Part shown: positions 15,468 through 23,493 of the stretch, piece after piece
Numbering within the stretch: the first letter of the stretch is position 1
Layout: each line of letters begins with the position of its first letter
Virus record (IMG/VR): IMGVR_UViG_3300044612_001963
Coordinates: 1 to 64,000 of that record
Direction: 5' to 3' (one strand)
DNA length: 64,000 nucleotides
Source: a virus
Program-made: the position numbers and the translations under genes
Notes under the pieces: model-generated
Databases searched by the model: none
Seen by the model: only the letters and a program-made list of their open reading frames with translations
Told to the model about the DNA's origin: nothing

Positions 15468-16333
15468 CGCTCAGCAAGCTCCAGCTGATCCGCCACAGCC
15501 CTGAGCTGTTGGAAATTCGCATCCCCTACAGCCGCGCTGATCCCCACGAGTTCCTACTCGCATCAGATATTCACCTCGACAACCCGCATTGCGACCGCGA
15601 GCTGCTGCGCAAGCACCTCAAGCACGTTCAAGGTCGCGGTGGCCATGCTCTCTTCTTTGGTGACATCCTCTGCCTGATGCAAGGCAAGAAAGATCGCCGT
15701 GGTTCCAAATCCTCAATACGCCCTGAACACCTCGGCGCAAACTACTTCGACCTAGTGTTCAGCGAATGCGCAGAATGGCTTAAACCATTCGCGCAAACCA
15801 TCCTGATGATGAGCGATGGCAACCACGAAACCGCCATCATCAACCACAACGAAATCGACCCGCTCGGTAACATGACGCGCCTCATGCGCGATCGTTACCG
15901 CTCACCGGTCGAGCACATGCGCTACCAGGGCTGGCTCTGGTTCACCTTCTACCGGCCTGGCAAGACCCGTGGTGAACGCATCCGCCGCGTTGCCCTCTTC
16001 TTCCACCACGGTGCATGGGGCGGCATCATCACCAAAGGCACCATGGGCGGCGGCCGCTACGCATCCATCGCACCCGATGCTGACCTGGTGGTCAACGGCC
16101 ACAACCACGAACGCACCATCGTTGCCCACCCCTGCTATCGCCTCACCGCTGCTGGCCGTCAACGCATCGCCCAGCGCTGGCACGTCCAGACCGGCACCTA
16201 CAAGGAAGAGTTTGCGGACGGCGCCGGCTGGGCAGTCGAGCGCATCGTGATGCCCAAATCCCTCGGTGGTGTGTTCCTCCGTCTCAAGCCCACCCACGAA
16301 GGCGTAGACGTCGCCCTGGAGCCCGCCACCTGA
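15464..16333 (+). CDS. calcineurin-like metallophosphoesterase
   Basis: 289 residues from GTG 15464. Metal-binding signatures are in canonical order: SDIHLDN (D-x-H), FFGDILC (GD), SDGNHETA (GNH[ED]), HHGAWGG and NGHNHERT (GHxH). Phage members of this fold include nucleases and phosphodiesterases; the substrate is unknown. It follows the putative origin and precedes the terminase, overlapping the upstream gene by 4 bases. Confidence 0.85.
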   Translation: MTLSKLQLIRHSPELLEIRIPYSRADPHEFLLASDIHLDNPHCDRELLRKHLKHVQGRGGHALFFGDILCLMQGKKDRRGSKSSIRPEHLGANYFDLVFSECAEWLKPFAQTILMMSDGNHETAIINHNEIDPLGNMTRLMRDRYRSPVEHMRYQGWLWFTFYRPGKTRGERIRRVALFFHHGAWGGIITKGTMGGGRYASIAPDADLVVNGHNHERTIVAHPCYRLTAAGRQRIAQRWHVQTGTYKEEFADGAGWAVERIVMPKSLGGVFLRLKPTHEGVDVALEPAT

Positions 16334-16338
16334 TGCGG

Positions 16339-16368
16339 TTGCCCAACAGCAACGCAACCCGCTAAGCT
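16339..16368 (+). promoter_or_regulatory. operator promoter before terminase genes
   Basis: TTGCCC (16339-16344), 18-bp spacer, TAAGCT (16363-16368). The spacer includes the GCAAC half-sites of the operator family (CAGCAACGCAACCC). The leader to GTG 16393 is C/A-rich (ATCACCGCACCGCCACC). Confidence 0.55.
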
Positions 16369-16392
16369 GTAGCCGATCACCGCACCGCCACC

Positions 16393-16851
16393 GTGCCAGC
16401 TGGCAGGCCTACTTCCCTCACCCCCGCCATGATCCAAGTGGCTGCGGAAGTCGCTGCTAAGTGCCCCTCCTATCGCGCCATTGCCCGCTCCATCGGCGTT
16501 CACCATTGCACTATCCGTGATTGGCTCGACAAGGGTGAAGATCCTGGCTCCCCAGAGTTGTTCCGCAGATTTTCCGAATCCATCCATGAAGCGCTGCTAA
16601 CGGCTGAAAAAAACCTCACCGAAAAGATCACTTCCGGTGAGCCTAAAGACGCTGCATGGATGCTTACTCATTCGCCATTCTTCCGCGAGGAATGGTCAGA
16701 TGCTGCAGCGGAGCGCCGCGCTGAGCGCCGCACCATGTCCACTGTGGTGGATGCCATCGCCGCAGCAGGGCTCCCCGCCGAGCAAGAACGCACCGTCCTG
16801 TTGCAGCTTCAGGCACGCGGGCTAAGCGGCAGGACCGATGCCAACCCTTGA
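16393..16851 (+). CDS. terS: terminase small subunit
   Basis: 152 residues from GTG 16393. The N-terminal HTH (AAEVAAKCPSYRAIARSIGVHHCTIRDWLDKG, residues about 16-47) recognises the packaging site; a helical middle and a polar tail follow. The HTH-plus-helices architecture and the 14-base overlap with the large terminase gene make the assignment secure. Confidence 0.85.
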   Translation: MPAGRPTSLTPAMIQVAAEVAAKCPSYRAIARSIGVHHCTIRDWLDKGEDPGSPELFRRFSESIHEALLTAEKNLTEKITSGEPKDAAWMLTHSPFFREEWSDAAAERRAERRTMSTVVDAIAAAGLPAEQERTVLLQLQARGLSGRTDANP

Positions 16852-18424
16852 CGTAGCAGCCCGCATGGCCCAGCTGGATCTGGACCAGCGAGCCACCTCC
16901 GTCACTCCACCCTCTGCCCCCTACACCCGCTCCTTCGGCGACTACATCGCCGCTGTCTTCCCCAGCTTTGCCTTCACCCGTCACACCAACCGCCTGATCG
17001 CCATCGCGCAGCGTGTTGCTGATGGTGAACTACCACGGCTGATGGTTGAACTGCCGCCACGGCACTTCAAGTCCACCATCTTCAGCCGGTTCCTGCCTGG
17101 TTACTTCCTCCGCCGCTATCCCGATCGCACCTGGGGCCAGGGCGCCAACACCCAAACCCTCGCCGCTGAGTTCGGCGAAGCTGCCCGCGATTACTACCTC
17201 GCCTCTGGTGGCACGCTGCACCCCTCCAGCACCGGCAAGGATCGATGGAAGACTGCCGGCGGCCTCGGTGGGTTCTGGGCCGCAGGCGTCGGCAAAGGAA
17301 CCGGCCTGCCAGCTGATTTCCTAAACGTGGACGACCCAATTAAAGGCCGCGAGGAAGCCGAATCCGCTGCCTACCGCCGCCAGCTCTACAACTGGTGGTC
17401 AACCGTTCTGAACACCCGCGAAGAACCGGGTGGCATCAAGCTCATCACCCACACCCGCTGGGCAGAGGCCGACCTGATCGGCTGGCTGCTGCAGCAGGTG
17501 GAGCAGCTGGAACGTGACGGCGACGGCGACGCGGCTGAGCCCTGGCACGTCATCAGCCTGCCGATGATCGCTGAGCCGGTGATCAAACCCCTGCCGACCC
17601 TGGTCACCCGCGAGCCAGACGACCGCGAGCCTGGCCAGGCACTGGACCCGTCGAGATACGACGAGGAATGGGCCCGCCGTAAACGGCTCAACACCCCTAT
17701 CCGCGACTGGGAGGCGCTGTATCAGCAGCGGCCAACACCCGGCAAGGGAACCATCTTCAGTGCGGAGATGTTCCGCTACTACGGCACCGCCGAGCGCCCC
17801 GGCCAGCCGGATGATGCCACCCTCCCTGGTCGATTCGTGCGGCGCCTGGCATCGATCGACTGCACGTTCAAAGACTCAGCCGGCACGGACATGGTGGCCT
17901 TCACCCTCTGGGGCCAGGACAGCGCCGGCCTGTGGCTGCTGGACATGATCAACCAACGCCTCGATTTCGCCGGCACGATGGACACCATTGCCGCGCTGTG
18001 GCCCACCTGGGGGTTCGGTGAGCTGCTGGTGGAAGACAAGGCCAACGGCCCGGCTGTGATCAGCACCCTGAAACGTGCCGCTGCAGGGTTCAGCGTGATC
18101 GCTGTGAACCCCATTGGCGGGAAGATCGCCCGCGCCAATGCTGCTACGCCTGAGTTCAACCAGGGCCGCGTCTGGCTGCCGCGTAACCACCCGTTGCTGT
18201 CGGTGTTGGTGTCGCAGTTGGTCAGGTTCCCTGGCGATACGTTCGATGACCTCGTGGACTCCACCACGCAGGCAGTAAACTACGTGCAGGGCACCGGCCC
18301 GATGCGCGTTTCAACAGTCCACTACGGCCACGGGTCTGGTGCACCGCCACCAGATCCGTTCGCTGATGCCGACACCTTCAAACCCAGGCAGCGCCGGCTC
18401 TCCACGACGCCGGGTTTCAGGTGA
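16838..18424 (+). CDS. terL: terminase large subunit
   Basis: 528 residues. The packaging ATPase has a Walker A variant PPRHFKST (73-80) and acidic LNVDDP near residue 165 as Walker B. The C-terminal RNase H-like nuclease starts at ASIDCTFKDSAGTDMVAF near residue 340, with further acidic sites in LLVEDKANG and DTFDDLVDS. It cuts and pumps DNA into proheads through the portal encoded at 24600. ATG 16838 overlaps terS by 14 bases. Confidence 0.92.
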   Translation: MPTLDVAARMAQLDLDQRATSVTPPSAPYTRSFGDYIAAVFPSFAFTRHTNRLIAIAQRVADGELPRLMVELPPRHFKSTIFSRFLPGYFLRRYPDRTWGQGANTQTLAAEFGEAARDYYLASGGTLHPSSTGKDRWKTAGGLGGFWAAGVGKGTGLPADFLNVDDPIKGREEAESAAYRRQLYNWWSTVLNTREEPGGIKLITHTRWAEADLIGWLLQQVEQLERDGDGDAAEPWHVISLPMIAEPVIKPLPTLVTREPDDREPGQALDPSRYDEEWARRKRLNTPIRDWEALYQQRPTPGKGTIFSAEMFRYYGTAERPGQPDDATLPGRFVRRLASIDCTFKDSAGTDMVAFTLWGQDSAGLWLLDMINQRLDFAGTMDTIAALWPTWGFGELLVEDKANGPAVISTLKRAAAGFSVIAVNPIGGKIARANAATPEFNQGRVWLPRNHPLLSVLVSQLVRFPGDTFDDLVDSTTQAVNYVQGTGPMRVSTVHYGHGSGAPPPDPFADADTFKPRQRRLSTTPGFR

Positions 18425-18446
18425 TCACTTACCCACCGCATGCGCC

Positions 18447-18626
18447 ATGACCACCACCATCCCCGAAGCCAAAGCGGCCAAGGCCGCGCTTGAGCAGATC
18501 ATTGCTAATGCCCTGCGGCAGTTCTCGGCTGACACCGGCGCCACGGTCACCAACGTGTTTATTGATCCTGTGATCGTGCTGGGCGCTCCCGCCAGCTACC
18601 GCGTCGAGGTGGAGGCGAGGTTGTGA
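18447..18626 (+). CDS. hypothetical small protein
   Basis: 59 residues from ATG 18447: a helix (EAKAAKAALEQIIANALRQF) followed by beta strands (TVTNVFIDPVIV..ASYRVEVEARL). The stop overlaps the next start (TGATG). No family recognised; it travels between terminase and sigma factor genes. Confidence 0.6.
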   Translation: MTTTIPEAKAAKAALEQIIANALRQFSADTGATVTNVFIDPVIVLGAPASYRVEVEARL

Positions 18627-18970
18627 TGATCACCGCCGCCGAGGTCCTCGAGCGCCACCCGCAAGGCTGCTGGGTGTTCGATGCCACCGGCCGCCGGCTG
18701 AAGCATGTCTTCGCCTGCAACCCTGACACCGGCGAGGTGATCATGGTGGACTGGCGGCCGACGCTCTGGCAGCGGCTCACCACCACGCTGCGCAGCAGAC
18801 GCCATCAGCGCTGGCGGTGGCTGGCGTTCAGGTCACACGTCCCCACCCGCCACGGGTTCTGGCCCGCGCCGCTGCACATCGTGCCGAAGCCTGTCTGGCC
18901 TGGTGGTCCCATGCCCGATGGTCAGGCCTGCATCGTTGGCAACGGTGAGCGCGAGGCCTTCCACCCATGA
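18626..18970 (+). CDS. hypothetical basic protein
   Basis: 114 residues from ATG 18626 (GTG 18623 is an alternative). N-terminal ITAAEVLERHPQGCWVFDATGRRLK, a basic/aromatic centre (SRRHQRWRWLAFR) and a Pro-rich end. It overlaps the sigma factor start by 4 bases. Function unknown. Confidence 0.6.
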   Translation: MITAAEVLERHPQGCWVFDATGRRLKHVFACNPDTGEVIMVDWRPTLWQRLTTTLRSRRHQRWRWLAFRSHVPTRHGFWPAPLHIVPKPVWPGGPMPDGQACIVGNGEREAFHP

Positions 18971-19758
18971 CCGCAACCACCTTCCCCACCCCCACCGCGA
19001 TCAGCGAGGATCTGATCACCGCCAACCTCGGCCTGGCACGGCAGTCCGCCTGGCGGTTCCATCGCAAGACCGGCCAGCCCTATGACGAGCTGGAGGCGAT
19101 TGCCTACGTCGGCCTGATCCGTGGCTGCCGGCGGTATGACCCCGACCGCCTCAACCCAGGTTCAGGCAAGCCCTACGCCTTGTCCACCATCGTGGTGCCG
19201 TTCATCCAAGGGGAGATCCTGCACTGGTTCCGCGATCGTGGGTTCGCCATGAAGTTTCCAACAAAGTGGCGGGAGAAGTGGGGCAAGGTGCAGCGCCTGA
19301 TGAGTGATCCCGACCTGACCGCTCAGGATGTTGCCGAGCGCTCAGGCCTCACCATCGCTGATCTCACAGAGATGCTTGGCGCGATGACCGGCACCGCCAA
19401 CCTTGACGATATCCATGGCGCTGATGGTTACGACGTACCTGAGCTGGAGCTGCCCCGCATTGATCCGCTCAAGGATCTGGTCAACACCGCATGGGGGAAC
19501 ATTCATTCTGCCGATCGCGGGCTGCTGCTGAAGTGGTGGGCCAACCCCAGACGTTTGGCATACCCTGCCGGGCCGATGGAGCAGTTCCACCGCCGGGTGA
19601 AGGCAATCCTGCAGGGCCGGCGGCTGTCGGAGGTGCTGCAGCTGGGTCTACAGATCACCGTGCCGCTGGTCACGCCTGAGCCGAAGGCACCTAGGCGGAA
19701 GCGGTCGCGGAAGGCGCTGGAGGCAGCGGCGCTGCAGCTGGGGCTCATCGTCGCCTGA
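18967..19758 (+). CDS. phage sigma-70 family RNA polymerase sigma factor
   Basis: 263 residues. Region 2 is clear: DELEAIAYVGLIRGCRRYDP (about 38-57), YALSTIVVPFIQGEILHWFRDR (melting and -10 recognition helices), then a region 3-like HTH (LTAQDVAERSGLTIADLTEML, about 117-138). The C-terminus is basic (KAPRRKRSRKALEA). Region 4 is weak, so it may read a -10-centred promoter. It lies just before the accessory and structural genes and is a candidate switch to late transcription; its promoter sequence is unknown. Confidence 0.78.
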   Translation: MTATTFPTPTAISEDLITANLGLARQSAWRFHRKTGQPYDELEAIAYVGLIRGCRRYDPDRLNPGSGKPYALSTIVVPFIQGEILHWFRDRGFAMKFPTKWREKWGKVQRLMSDPDLTAQDVAERSGLTIADLTEMLGAMTGTANLDDIHGADGYDVPELELPRIDPLKDLVNTAWGNIHSADRGLLLKWWANPRRLAYPAGPMEQFHRRVKAILQGRRLSEVLQLGLQITVPLVTPEPKAPRRKRSRKALEAAALQLGLIVA

Positions 19759-19762
19759 ACCG

Positions 19763-19791
19763 TTGCCATTGCCCAACCGCAATGGTAGGAT
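19763..19791 (+). promoter_or_regulatory. operator promoter
   Basis: TTGCCA (19763-19768), 17 bp, TAGGAT (19786-19791). The palindrome CATTGC-CCAACC-GCAATG fills the spacer. It drives the gene at 19815. Confidence 0.7.
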
Positions 19792-19814
19792 TTATGGCAA
19801 TTGCCCACCAACCT

Positions 19815-20099
19815 ATGAAGCCCATCACGCTTCAAACGCCCAATGCTATCGAGGTGTTGATCCATTGCCACTGCTGCCCCGAGCCCCATCCCAGGATTGA
19901 TGCGCCTGCCGTCAGGGACGCACTGCAATGTTTGCAAGAATGCGGCGCGATCACGACCCACAAAGAGCCAGGCAGGTGGATGACAACTGCTCTCGGCGCC
20001 GCTTGGCTGCATGCACTGTGCCGGGTGCCGATCCCCACTACGAGGAAGTTTTTTGTGGATGCCGATGGCGGGCTACTGGGGGAATTCCCGGACGTCTAG
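19815..20099 (+). CDS. hypothetical HTH-like protein
   Basis: 94 residues from ATG 19815, chosen because the -10 box ends at 19791 and the ATGs at 19782 and 19794 fall in or next to the promoter. NAIEVLIHCHCCPEP...AVRDALQCLQECGAIT...LGAAWLHALC resembles a small winged-helix domain. Cys and His residues cluster near the N-terminus. Function unknown. Confidence 0.55.
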   Translation: MKPITLQTPNAIEVLIHCHCCPEPHPRIDAPAVRDALQCLQECGAITTHKEPGRWMTTALGAAWLHALCRVPIPTTRKFFVDADGGLLGEFPDV

Positions 20100-20187
20100 C
20101 TTGGGTTTGCAAGACCATCAACTGTTAGAGGTACTGCAGCTGGGGCTGCTGGTTGCATGACGGATTGTGAACCGGCCTGCCCGAAGG

Positions 20188-20217
20188 TTGCCAGTCTGTC
20201 CGCCACGGGTTACAGTG
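20188..20217 (+). promoter_or_regulatory. promoter (first copy of a duplicated 20-bp element)
   Basis: TTGCCA (20188-20193), 17 bp, TACAGT (20211-20216). Bases 20198-20217 are identical to 21291-21310. It drives 20266 through a leader containing a GC hairpin. Confidence 0.6.
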
Positions 20218-20225
20218 TGATCACA

Positions 20226-20241
20226 GGGGCGAGAGAGCCCC
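20226..20241 (+). other. leader hairpin GGGGC-GAGAGA-GCCCC
   Basis: A 5-bp GC stem with a 6-base purine loop in the 5' leader of the gene at 20266, followed by CACCACACCACC leader sequence. Confidence 0.5.
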
Positions 20242-20265
20242 GCCCACCACACCACCGCACCAGCC

Positions 20266-20616
20266 ATGACCACTACCTTCAAGTTTTTCTGGAACGGCAT
20301 CAAAGTCAACAACGGACCCCTGCAGAAAGCCAGCTTCAGCATCGGCAACACCCTGAATCACCCCCAAGGCACGATCACCATCTACGCCAAGAACTACCGC
20401 CGTTTTTCTGCTGAGGTGTGGGAGGCCTTTGACGTTCAGAACGATTCCGACAGCATGACTGACTACTTCGAGACAGACCGGATTCGCGTCCGCCCTGATC
20501 ACCCCTTCTACGCTCAGGCGCTCAAGGCGGTGCATGCCTCTGATGCCCACCACGCCAAGATGCAAGCCAAGCGGGAAGAGCGCTGGGCCCAGCGTCGCCA
20601 GCTGGCCGCCGCCTAA
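20266..20616 (+). CDS. hypothetical protein
   Basis: 116 residues. The first half is beta-rich (FKFFWNGIKVNN, GTITIYAKNYRRFSAEV), then an acidic segment and a basic helical C-terminus (HAKMQAKREERWAQRRQLAAA). Shares the promoter-leader architecture of nearby early genes. No family recognised. Confidence 0.65.
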   Translation: MTTTFKFFWNGIKVNNGPLQKASFSIGNTLNHPQGTITIYAKNYRRFSAEVWEAFDVQNDSDSMTDYFETDRIRVRPDHPFYAQALKAVHASDAHHAKMQAKREERWAQRRQLAAA

Positions 20617-20630
20617 CCCACCCCACGGCC

Positions 20631-20649
20631 CGCCGGAGCCTATCCGGCG
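20631..20649 (+). other. post-stop GC hairpin
   Basis: CGCCGGA-GCCTA-TCCGGCG, a 7-bp stem 14 bases after the stop at 20616. It has no T-tract. Recurs in similar form at 21761, 28413 and 28655. Confidence 0.5.
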
Positions 20650-20672
20650 CCTACCCCACCACTCCACCAGCC

Positions 20673-21044
20673 ATGCAAGCGCTCTACATCACTGACGAGA
20701 TCGACACCTGCGACTGCTGCGGTCGCACTGATCTAAAAGCCACTGTCGCTATGAAACTCAGCGATGGCGGGATCTTGCATTACGGCCGCACCTGTGCAGC
20801 ACGTAATAGCGGCAAGACCAGCAAGCAAATCAAACAAGAAGTGTTTGCCGAAGAGGCTCGCCAACGGAACCGCAAAGCAAAGATGGCATCATGCGCCAAA
20901 GCGTTCACTGCCTGGCAGTCTGAAGATCTGAGTTGCCTAGACCTCCAAGTGCAGCGAAAGAACTACCACCAGACAGGTGGCCACCAAGTACACGGCAACT
21001 TCCCCGAATGGCTGCGCAGCAGAGCGCTCGGCCTGTCGATCTGA
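20673..21044 (+). CDS. zinc-finger-like small protein
   Basis: 123 residues with CDCCGRTDLK near residue 13 and a further Cys at GRTCAARN, giving a possible C-x2-C...C site, followed by a Lys/Arg-rich helix (KTSKQIKQEVFAEEARQRNRKAK). Probably nucleic-acid binding; function unknown. Confidence 0.6.
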   Translation: MQALYITDEIDTCDCCGRTDLKATVAMKLSDGGILHYGRTCAARNSGKTSKQIKQEVFAEEARQRNRKAKMASCAKAFTAWQSEDLSCLDLQVQRKNYHQTGGHQVHGNFPEWLRSRALGLSI

Positions 21045-21050
21045 ACTGAC

Positions 21051-21263
21051 ATGCCCCGCCAACCCAGCCGCGAGAAAACCCAGCGATTCCGCCTCCGCCA
21101 GGCTGGTGATCTCCCCGCCCTACCCACCTGCCCCCAGTGCGGCCGCACCGTGATCAGCGACCGCACGGCGCCCCTGTGTAGCAGGTGCTGGAAGCTGACG
21201 CCTGAGGGCAGGGCTGCTGACGCTGAGCGGAAACGGCAAGCCCGGAAACGTGACGCTGTGTGA
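21051..21263 (+). CDS. zinc-ribbon protein
   Basis: 70 residues: basic N-terminus (REKTQRFRLR), CPQCGRTVI and CSRCWK (a C4 zinc ribbon with about 16 residues between pairs), and a basic tail (ERKRQARKRDAV). Likely nucleic-acid binding. Located 6 bases after the preceding gene. Confidence 0.6.
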   Translation: MPRQPSREKTQRFRLRQAGDLPALPTCPQCGRTVISDRTAPLCSRCWKLTPEGRAADAERKRQARKRDAV

Positions 21264-21290
21264 ACTGGCTGCTGCTGTGCTCGCGCTGGT

Positions 21291-21310
21291 GTCCGCCACG
21301 GGTTACAGTG
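21291..21310 (+). promoter_or_regulatory. promoter (second copy of duplicated element)
   Basis: GTCCGCCACGGGTTACAGTG is identical to 20198-20217 and includes the TACAGT -10. Downstream, GAACCG-GAA-CGGTTC forms a leader hairpin before the CACCACCACACC leader of gene 21355. Confidence 0.55.
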
Positions 21311-21354
21311 AGGGGACCGAACCGGAACGGTTCACCACCACACCACCACCAGCC

Positions 21355-21747
21355 ATGGCCGTTACCAAACTCCGCAACGCCACCTGCACCTGCCCCTTCT
21401 GCGGTGGCTCCGGCAAGCTCCCACATTTCTCCCACATACAGAACGGCGACTGCTTTGCCTGCGGTGCTACCGGCAAGCTGCGCGATCTCAATGCTTTCAT
21501 CGGTGACAACTCAGATCTGCTGCTGACCGTCTGGGTTAACAACGGCACTTTCAGCGGTGCTGAGCTGCGGCGCCGCACATGGAAGCTCAGCAAGTGCTCA
21601 GTTGGCTCTGGCAGCAATCAGACCATCGGAATCTCTAAGACATGGGGTCGCGACAGCTTCTACCGAGTGATCGAATCGGTTGATGAGGCCCGCGAGATCT
21701 GGCGGAATGCCAAGCGGCTGGGCATCATCACCGAGCTGGTGGACTGA
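21355..21747 (+). CDS. DnaJ-type zinc-finger protein
   Basis: 130 residues from ATG 21355. CPFCGGSGKL and CFACGATGKL form two C-x2-C-x-G-x-G repeats as in the DnaJ cysteine-rich domain. The C-terminal half (SGAELRRRTWKL...REIWRNAKRLGII) is helical. Not a full DnaJ, since no J domain is present. A chaperone-like or nucleic-acid role is inferred. Confidence 0.65.
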   Translation: MAVTKLRNATCTCPFCGGSGKLPHFSHIQNGDCFACGATGKLRDLNAFIGDNSDLLLTVWVNNGTFSGAELRRRTWKLSKCSVGSGSNQTIGISKTWGRDSFYRVIESVDEAREIWRNAKRLGIITELVD

Positions 21748-21760
21748 CCCACCACAGCCC

Positions 21761-21779
21761 GCCGGGGGCTCACCCCGGC
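21761..21779 (+). other. post-stop GC hairpin
   Basis: GCCGGGG-GCTCA-CCCCGGC, 7-bp perfect stem, 14 bases after the stop at 21747; no T-tract. Member of the recurrent hairpin family. Confidence 0.5.
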
Positions 21780-21802
21780 ACCACCACACCGCTAACACCA
21801 CC

Positions 21803-21979
21803 ATGGCCCACGCAACCACAGATACAGACGCTCTCCTGGCGGAGATCGATGCCGCAGTGAAGGCCTACAGCGCATCCATCGATCGGGGCCTGGCGCTGGC
21901 GGCTGAGATGCACCAGTTGGCCGACACGATCGACGGCGGCATGGCCGATGCCCGCGCCGAGCTTGATGAGTGGTGGTGA
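21803..21979 (+). CDS. hypothetical small acidic helical protein
   Basis: 58 residues from ATG 21803, acidic and helical (TDALLAEIDAAVKAYSASID...MADARAELDEWW). The leader reads CACCACACCGCTAACACCACC. No family recognised. Confidence 0.55.
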   Translation: MAHATTDTDALLAEIDAAVKAYSASIDRGLALAAEMHQLADTIDGGMADARAELDEWW

Positions 21980-22008
21980 CCGATGGCGCTGCATATTGGC
22001 TGCAGCCG

Positions 22009-22038
22009 TTGCCGTTGCCCAACCGCAACCCTTACGCT
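22009..22038 (+). promoter_or_regulatory. operator promoter
   Basis: TTGCCG (22009-22014), 18 bp, TACGCT (22033-22038). GTTGC-CCAACC-GCAAC lies between. The transcript leader is CACCACCACACCACC before ATG 22070. Confidence 0.6.
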
Positions 22039-22069
22039 GTGAACACCACCACACCACCACTGCTATGCC

Positions 22070-22219
22070 ATGGACTCCCTACTTGAGTTCGACACTGAGG
22101 CCGAGGCCCATGCCCTTGGCGCCGTCTACGTCCACGACAACCCAGGCGCGTGGTTCCGCGTCGAGCGGCTGCCTGATGGCCGCTACCGGTTGGTGGTTGA
22201 GGATCCGCCGGTAGCCTGA
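22070..22219 (+). CDS. hypothetical small protein (49 aa)
   Basis: ATG 22070 encodes 49 residues with a beta-rich second half (GAWFRVERLPDGRYRLVVED). An overlapping ATG at 22065 in another frame is less protein-like. Directly behind an operator promoter; function unknown. Confidence 0.5.
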   Translation: MDSLLEFDTEAEAHALGAVYVHDNPGAWFRVERLPDGRYRLVVEDPPVA

Positions 22220-22318
22220 TGCTGCCGGGTCGGTCCTACCCGTAAGGATGGACGCGGTGGCGGAGTTTCGTTGAGCTCTGCCTGGAACCGTACCGAAGGC
22301 CCGGTTTCATTCCGGCGA

Positions 22319-22345
22319 GGGGTTGGCGTTGCCGGCCCCTTTTCT
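22319..22345 (+). terminator. rho-independent terminator
   Basis: GGGGTTGGC-GTT-GCCGGCCCC (9 pairs, two of them G-T) followed by TTTTCT. It ends the 22009 transcript. The 100 bases before it (22220-22318) contain further GC hairpin sequence but no recognisable gene. Confidence 0.7.
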
Positions 22346-22404
22346 ATGGGCTATGCTCGAAATGTCCAGCAGAGGTGCTGGGCATCATCAACGGAGCATT
22401 TCAA

Positions 22405-22593
22405 ATGAAGACCTGCACGCCGTCCCCCGCGTGGGACTGTGGCCCCTTTGCGGACGCGATGGATCGCGCCCTTTGGGAGCTGGGCTATCCCAACGACTTT
22501 GACACCGTGGCCGATGCACAGGCCGCTGTCGATCACGCCATGCGCGTCTATCCGCAGCTGCTCAGCCTGTCCATCGTCATGACGGAGGCCTGA
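22405..22593 (+). CDS. hypothetical small protein
   Basis: 62 residues from ATG 22405 (MKTCTPSPAWDCGPFADAMDRAL...); an in-frame start at 22375 is possible. A -10-like TATGCT lies near 22353. Mostly helical. It ends three bases before the KilA-N gene and is probably co-transcribed with it. Confidence 0.5.
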   Translation: MKTCTPSPAWDCGPFADAMDRALWELGYPNDFDTVADAQAAVDHAMRVYPQLLSLSIVMTEA

Positions 22594-22596
22594 GCG

Positions 22597-23385
22597 ATGC
22601 GCACCTTCACCCGTGACTGCCCCTGCTGTGGGGCCACCTTCACCGCCAAGCACCAGGCCGCCAAGTGGTGCAGCAGCCGCTGCAGCATGCGTGCCTACCA
22701 ACGCCGCCGTCGTGGCGCACCGGAGGCCGATCCTGGCGCCGCCCTGGTGGCTGCGGTGGTTCAGCCGCAGATTCTTGATGACGTGGAGATGCCCGCCGCG
22801 TGGGCCTATCCCGAACCGAACGTGGCCAATGGCCTGGAATCCCGCTACTGGCATGGCACCGCGATCGAGCGGCGGCAGGCCGATGGGTTCGTGAATGCCA
22901 CGGCGATGTGTCAGGCCAACGGCAGGGAGTGGTTCACCTACGCCCGCTCTGAGCGCACCAGGGAGTACGTGGCAGCGCTGGCAAGCCACCTGGGTGGGTC
23001 GCCGCAAATCTGCGGTGGCCTCTCAGATGGGTCACCGCAAAATCCGGGGACGCTGATTCAGTCCATCACCACCGGGCCCAACCACCTACGCGGCACCTGG
23101 GTTCACCCACGCCTCGCCGTTGACCTCGCCCGTTGGATCTCCCCAGCCTTCGCCGTATGGATGGACGGCTGGTTCCTGGAGTCCCTCACCCAGCCCCAGC
23201 GCCCTGCACTACCCAAGGGCGTGCACGTCGTGGCCGACACCCACCGCGAGGCCTGTCAGCTCTGGTGGGATGCCATCAGGTCCGAAGTCTCAGGCGCCCT
23301 CGCTTGCCGCCTGAACCCAGCACACCGCAGCGATGCAGGGCTGCCGCTCTCCAGCACCTACAGCTGGCAACCCAGCCTGATCTGA
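22597..23385 (+). CDS. KilA-N domain protein with N-terminal zinc motif
   Basis: 262 residues. The N-terminal CPCCGATF...AKWCSSRCSMRAYQRRRRG is a treble-clef-like zinc motif with a basic tail. Residues about 87-198 form a KilA-N domain (RRQADGFVNATAMCQANG, ARSERTREYVAALASHLG, GTWVHPRLAVDLARWISPAFAVWMDGWF). KilA-N is a DNA-binding domain common in phage regulators and antirepressors. The C-terminus contains a further helical segment. Confidence 0.85.
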   Translation: MRTFTRDCPCCGATFTAKHQAAKWCSSRCSMRAYQRRRRGAPEADPGAALVAAVVQPQILDDVEMPAAWAYPEPNVANGLESRYWHGTAIERRQADGFVNATAMCQANGREWFTYARSERTREYVAALASHLGGSPQICGGLSDGSPQNPGTLIQSITTGPNHLRGTWVHPRLAVDLARWISPAFAVWMDGWFLESLTQPQRPALPKGVHVVADTHREACQLWWDAIRSEVSGALACRLNPAHRSDAGLPLSSTYSWQPSLI

Positions 23386-23445
23386 ACGCCCCAACCACAC
23401 ACCATCGGAAACCTGACCCAGCAACACCCGCCAGGCCTCTCAACG

Positions 23446-23493
23446 ATGCCCAAACCGGCGGGTCACTCTTTTACCACCACCACTACGCCATGA
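23446..23493 (+). CDS. possible 15-residue leader peptide
   Basis: ATG 23446 opens a 15-codon frame ending in a run of Thr codons and a stop that overlaps the next ATG (ATGA at 23490). A GGAAACCT element lies 31 bases upstream of this ATG. It may couple translation to the next gene; it could also be chance. Confidence 0.25.
   Translation: MPKPAGHSFTTTTTP

Noticed and set aside
20221-20667. Long minus-strand frames opposite small early genes, also at 12937-13626 and 34056-34691
   Set aside because: They are composition-driven shadows of well-supported plus-strand genes.
22220-22318. Riboswitch or second tRNA upstream of the 22319 terminator
   Set aside because: There is GC hairpin potential, but no cloverleaf or recognisable riboswitch core.
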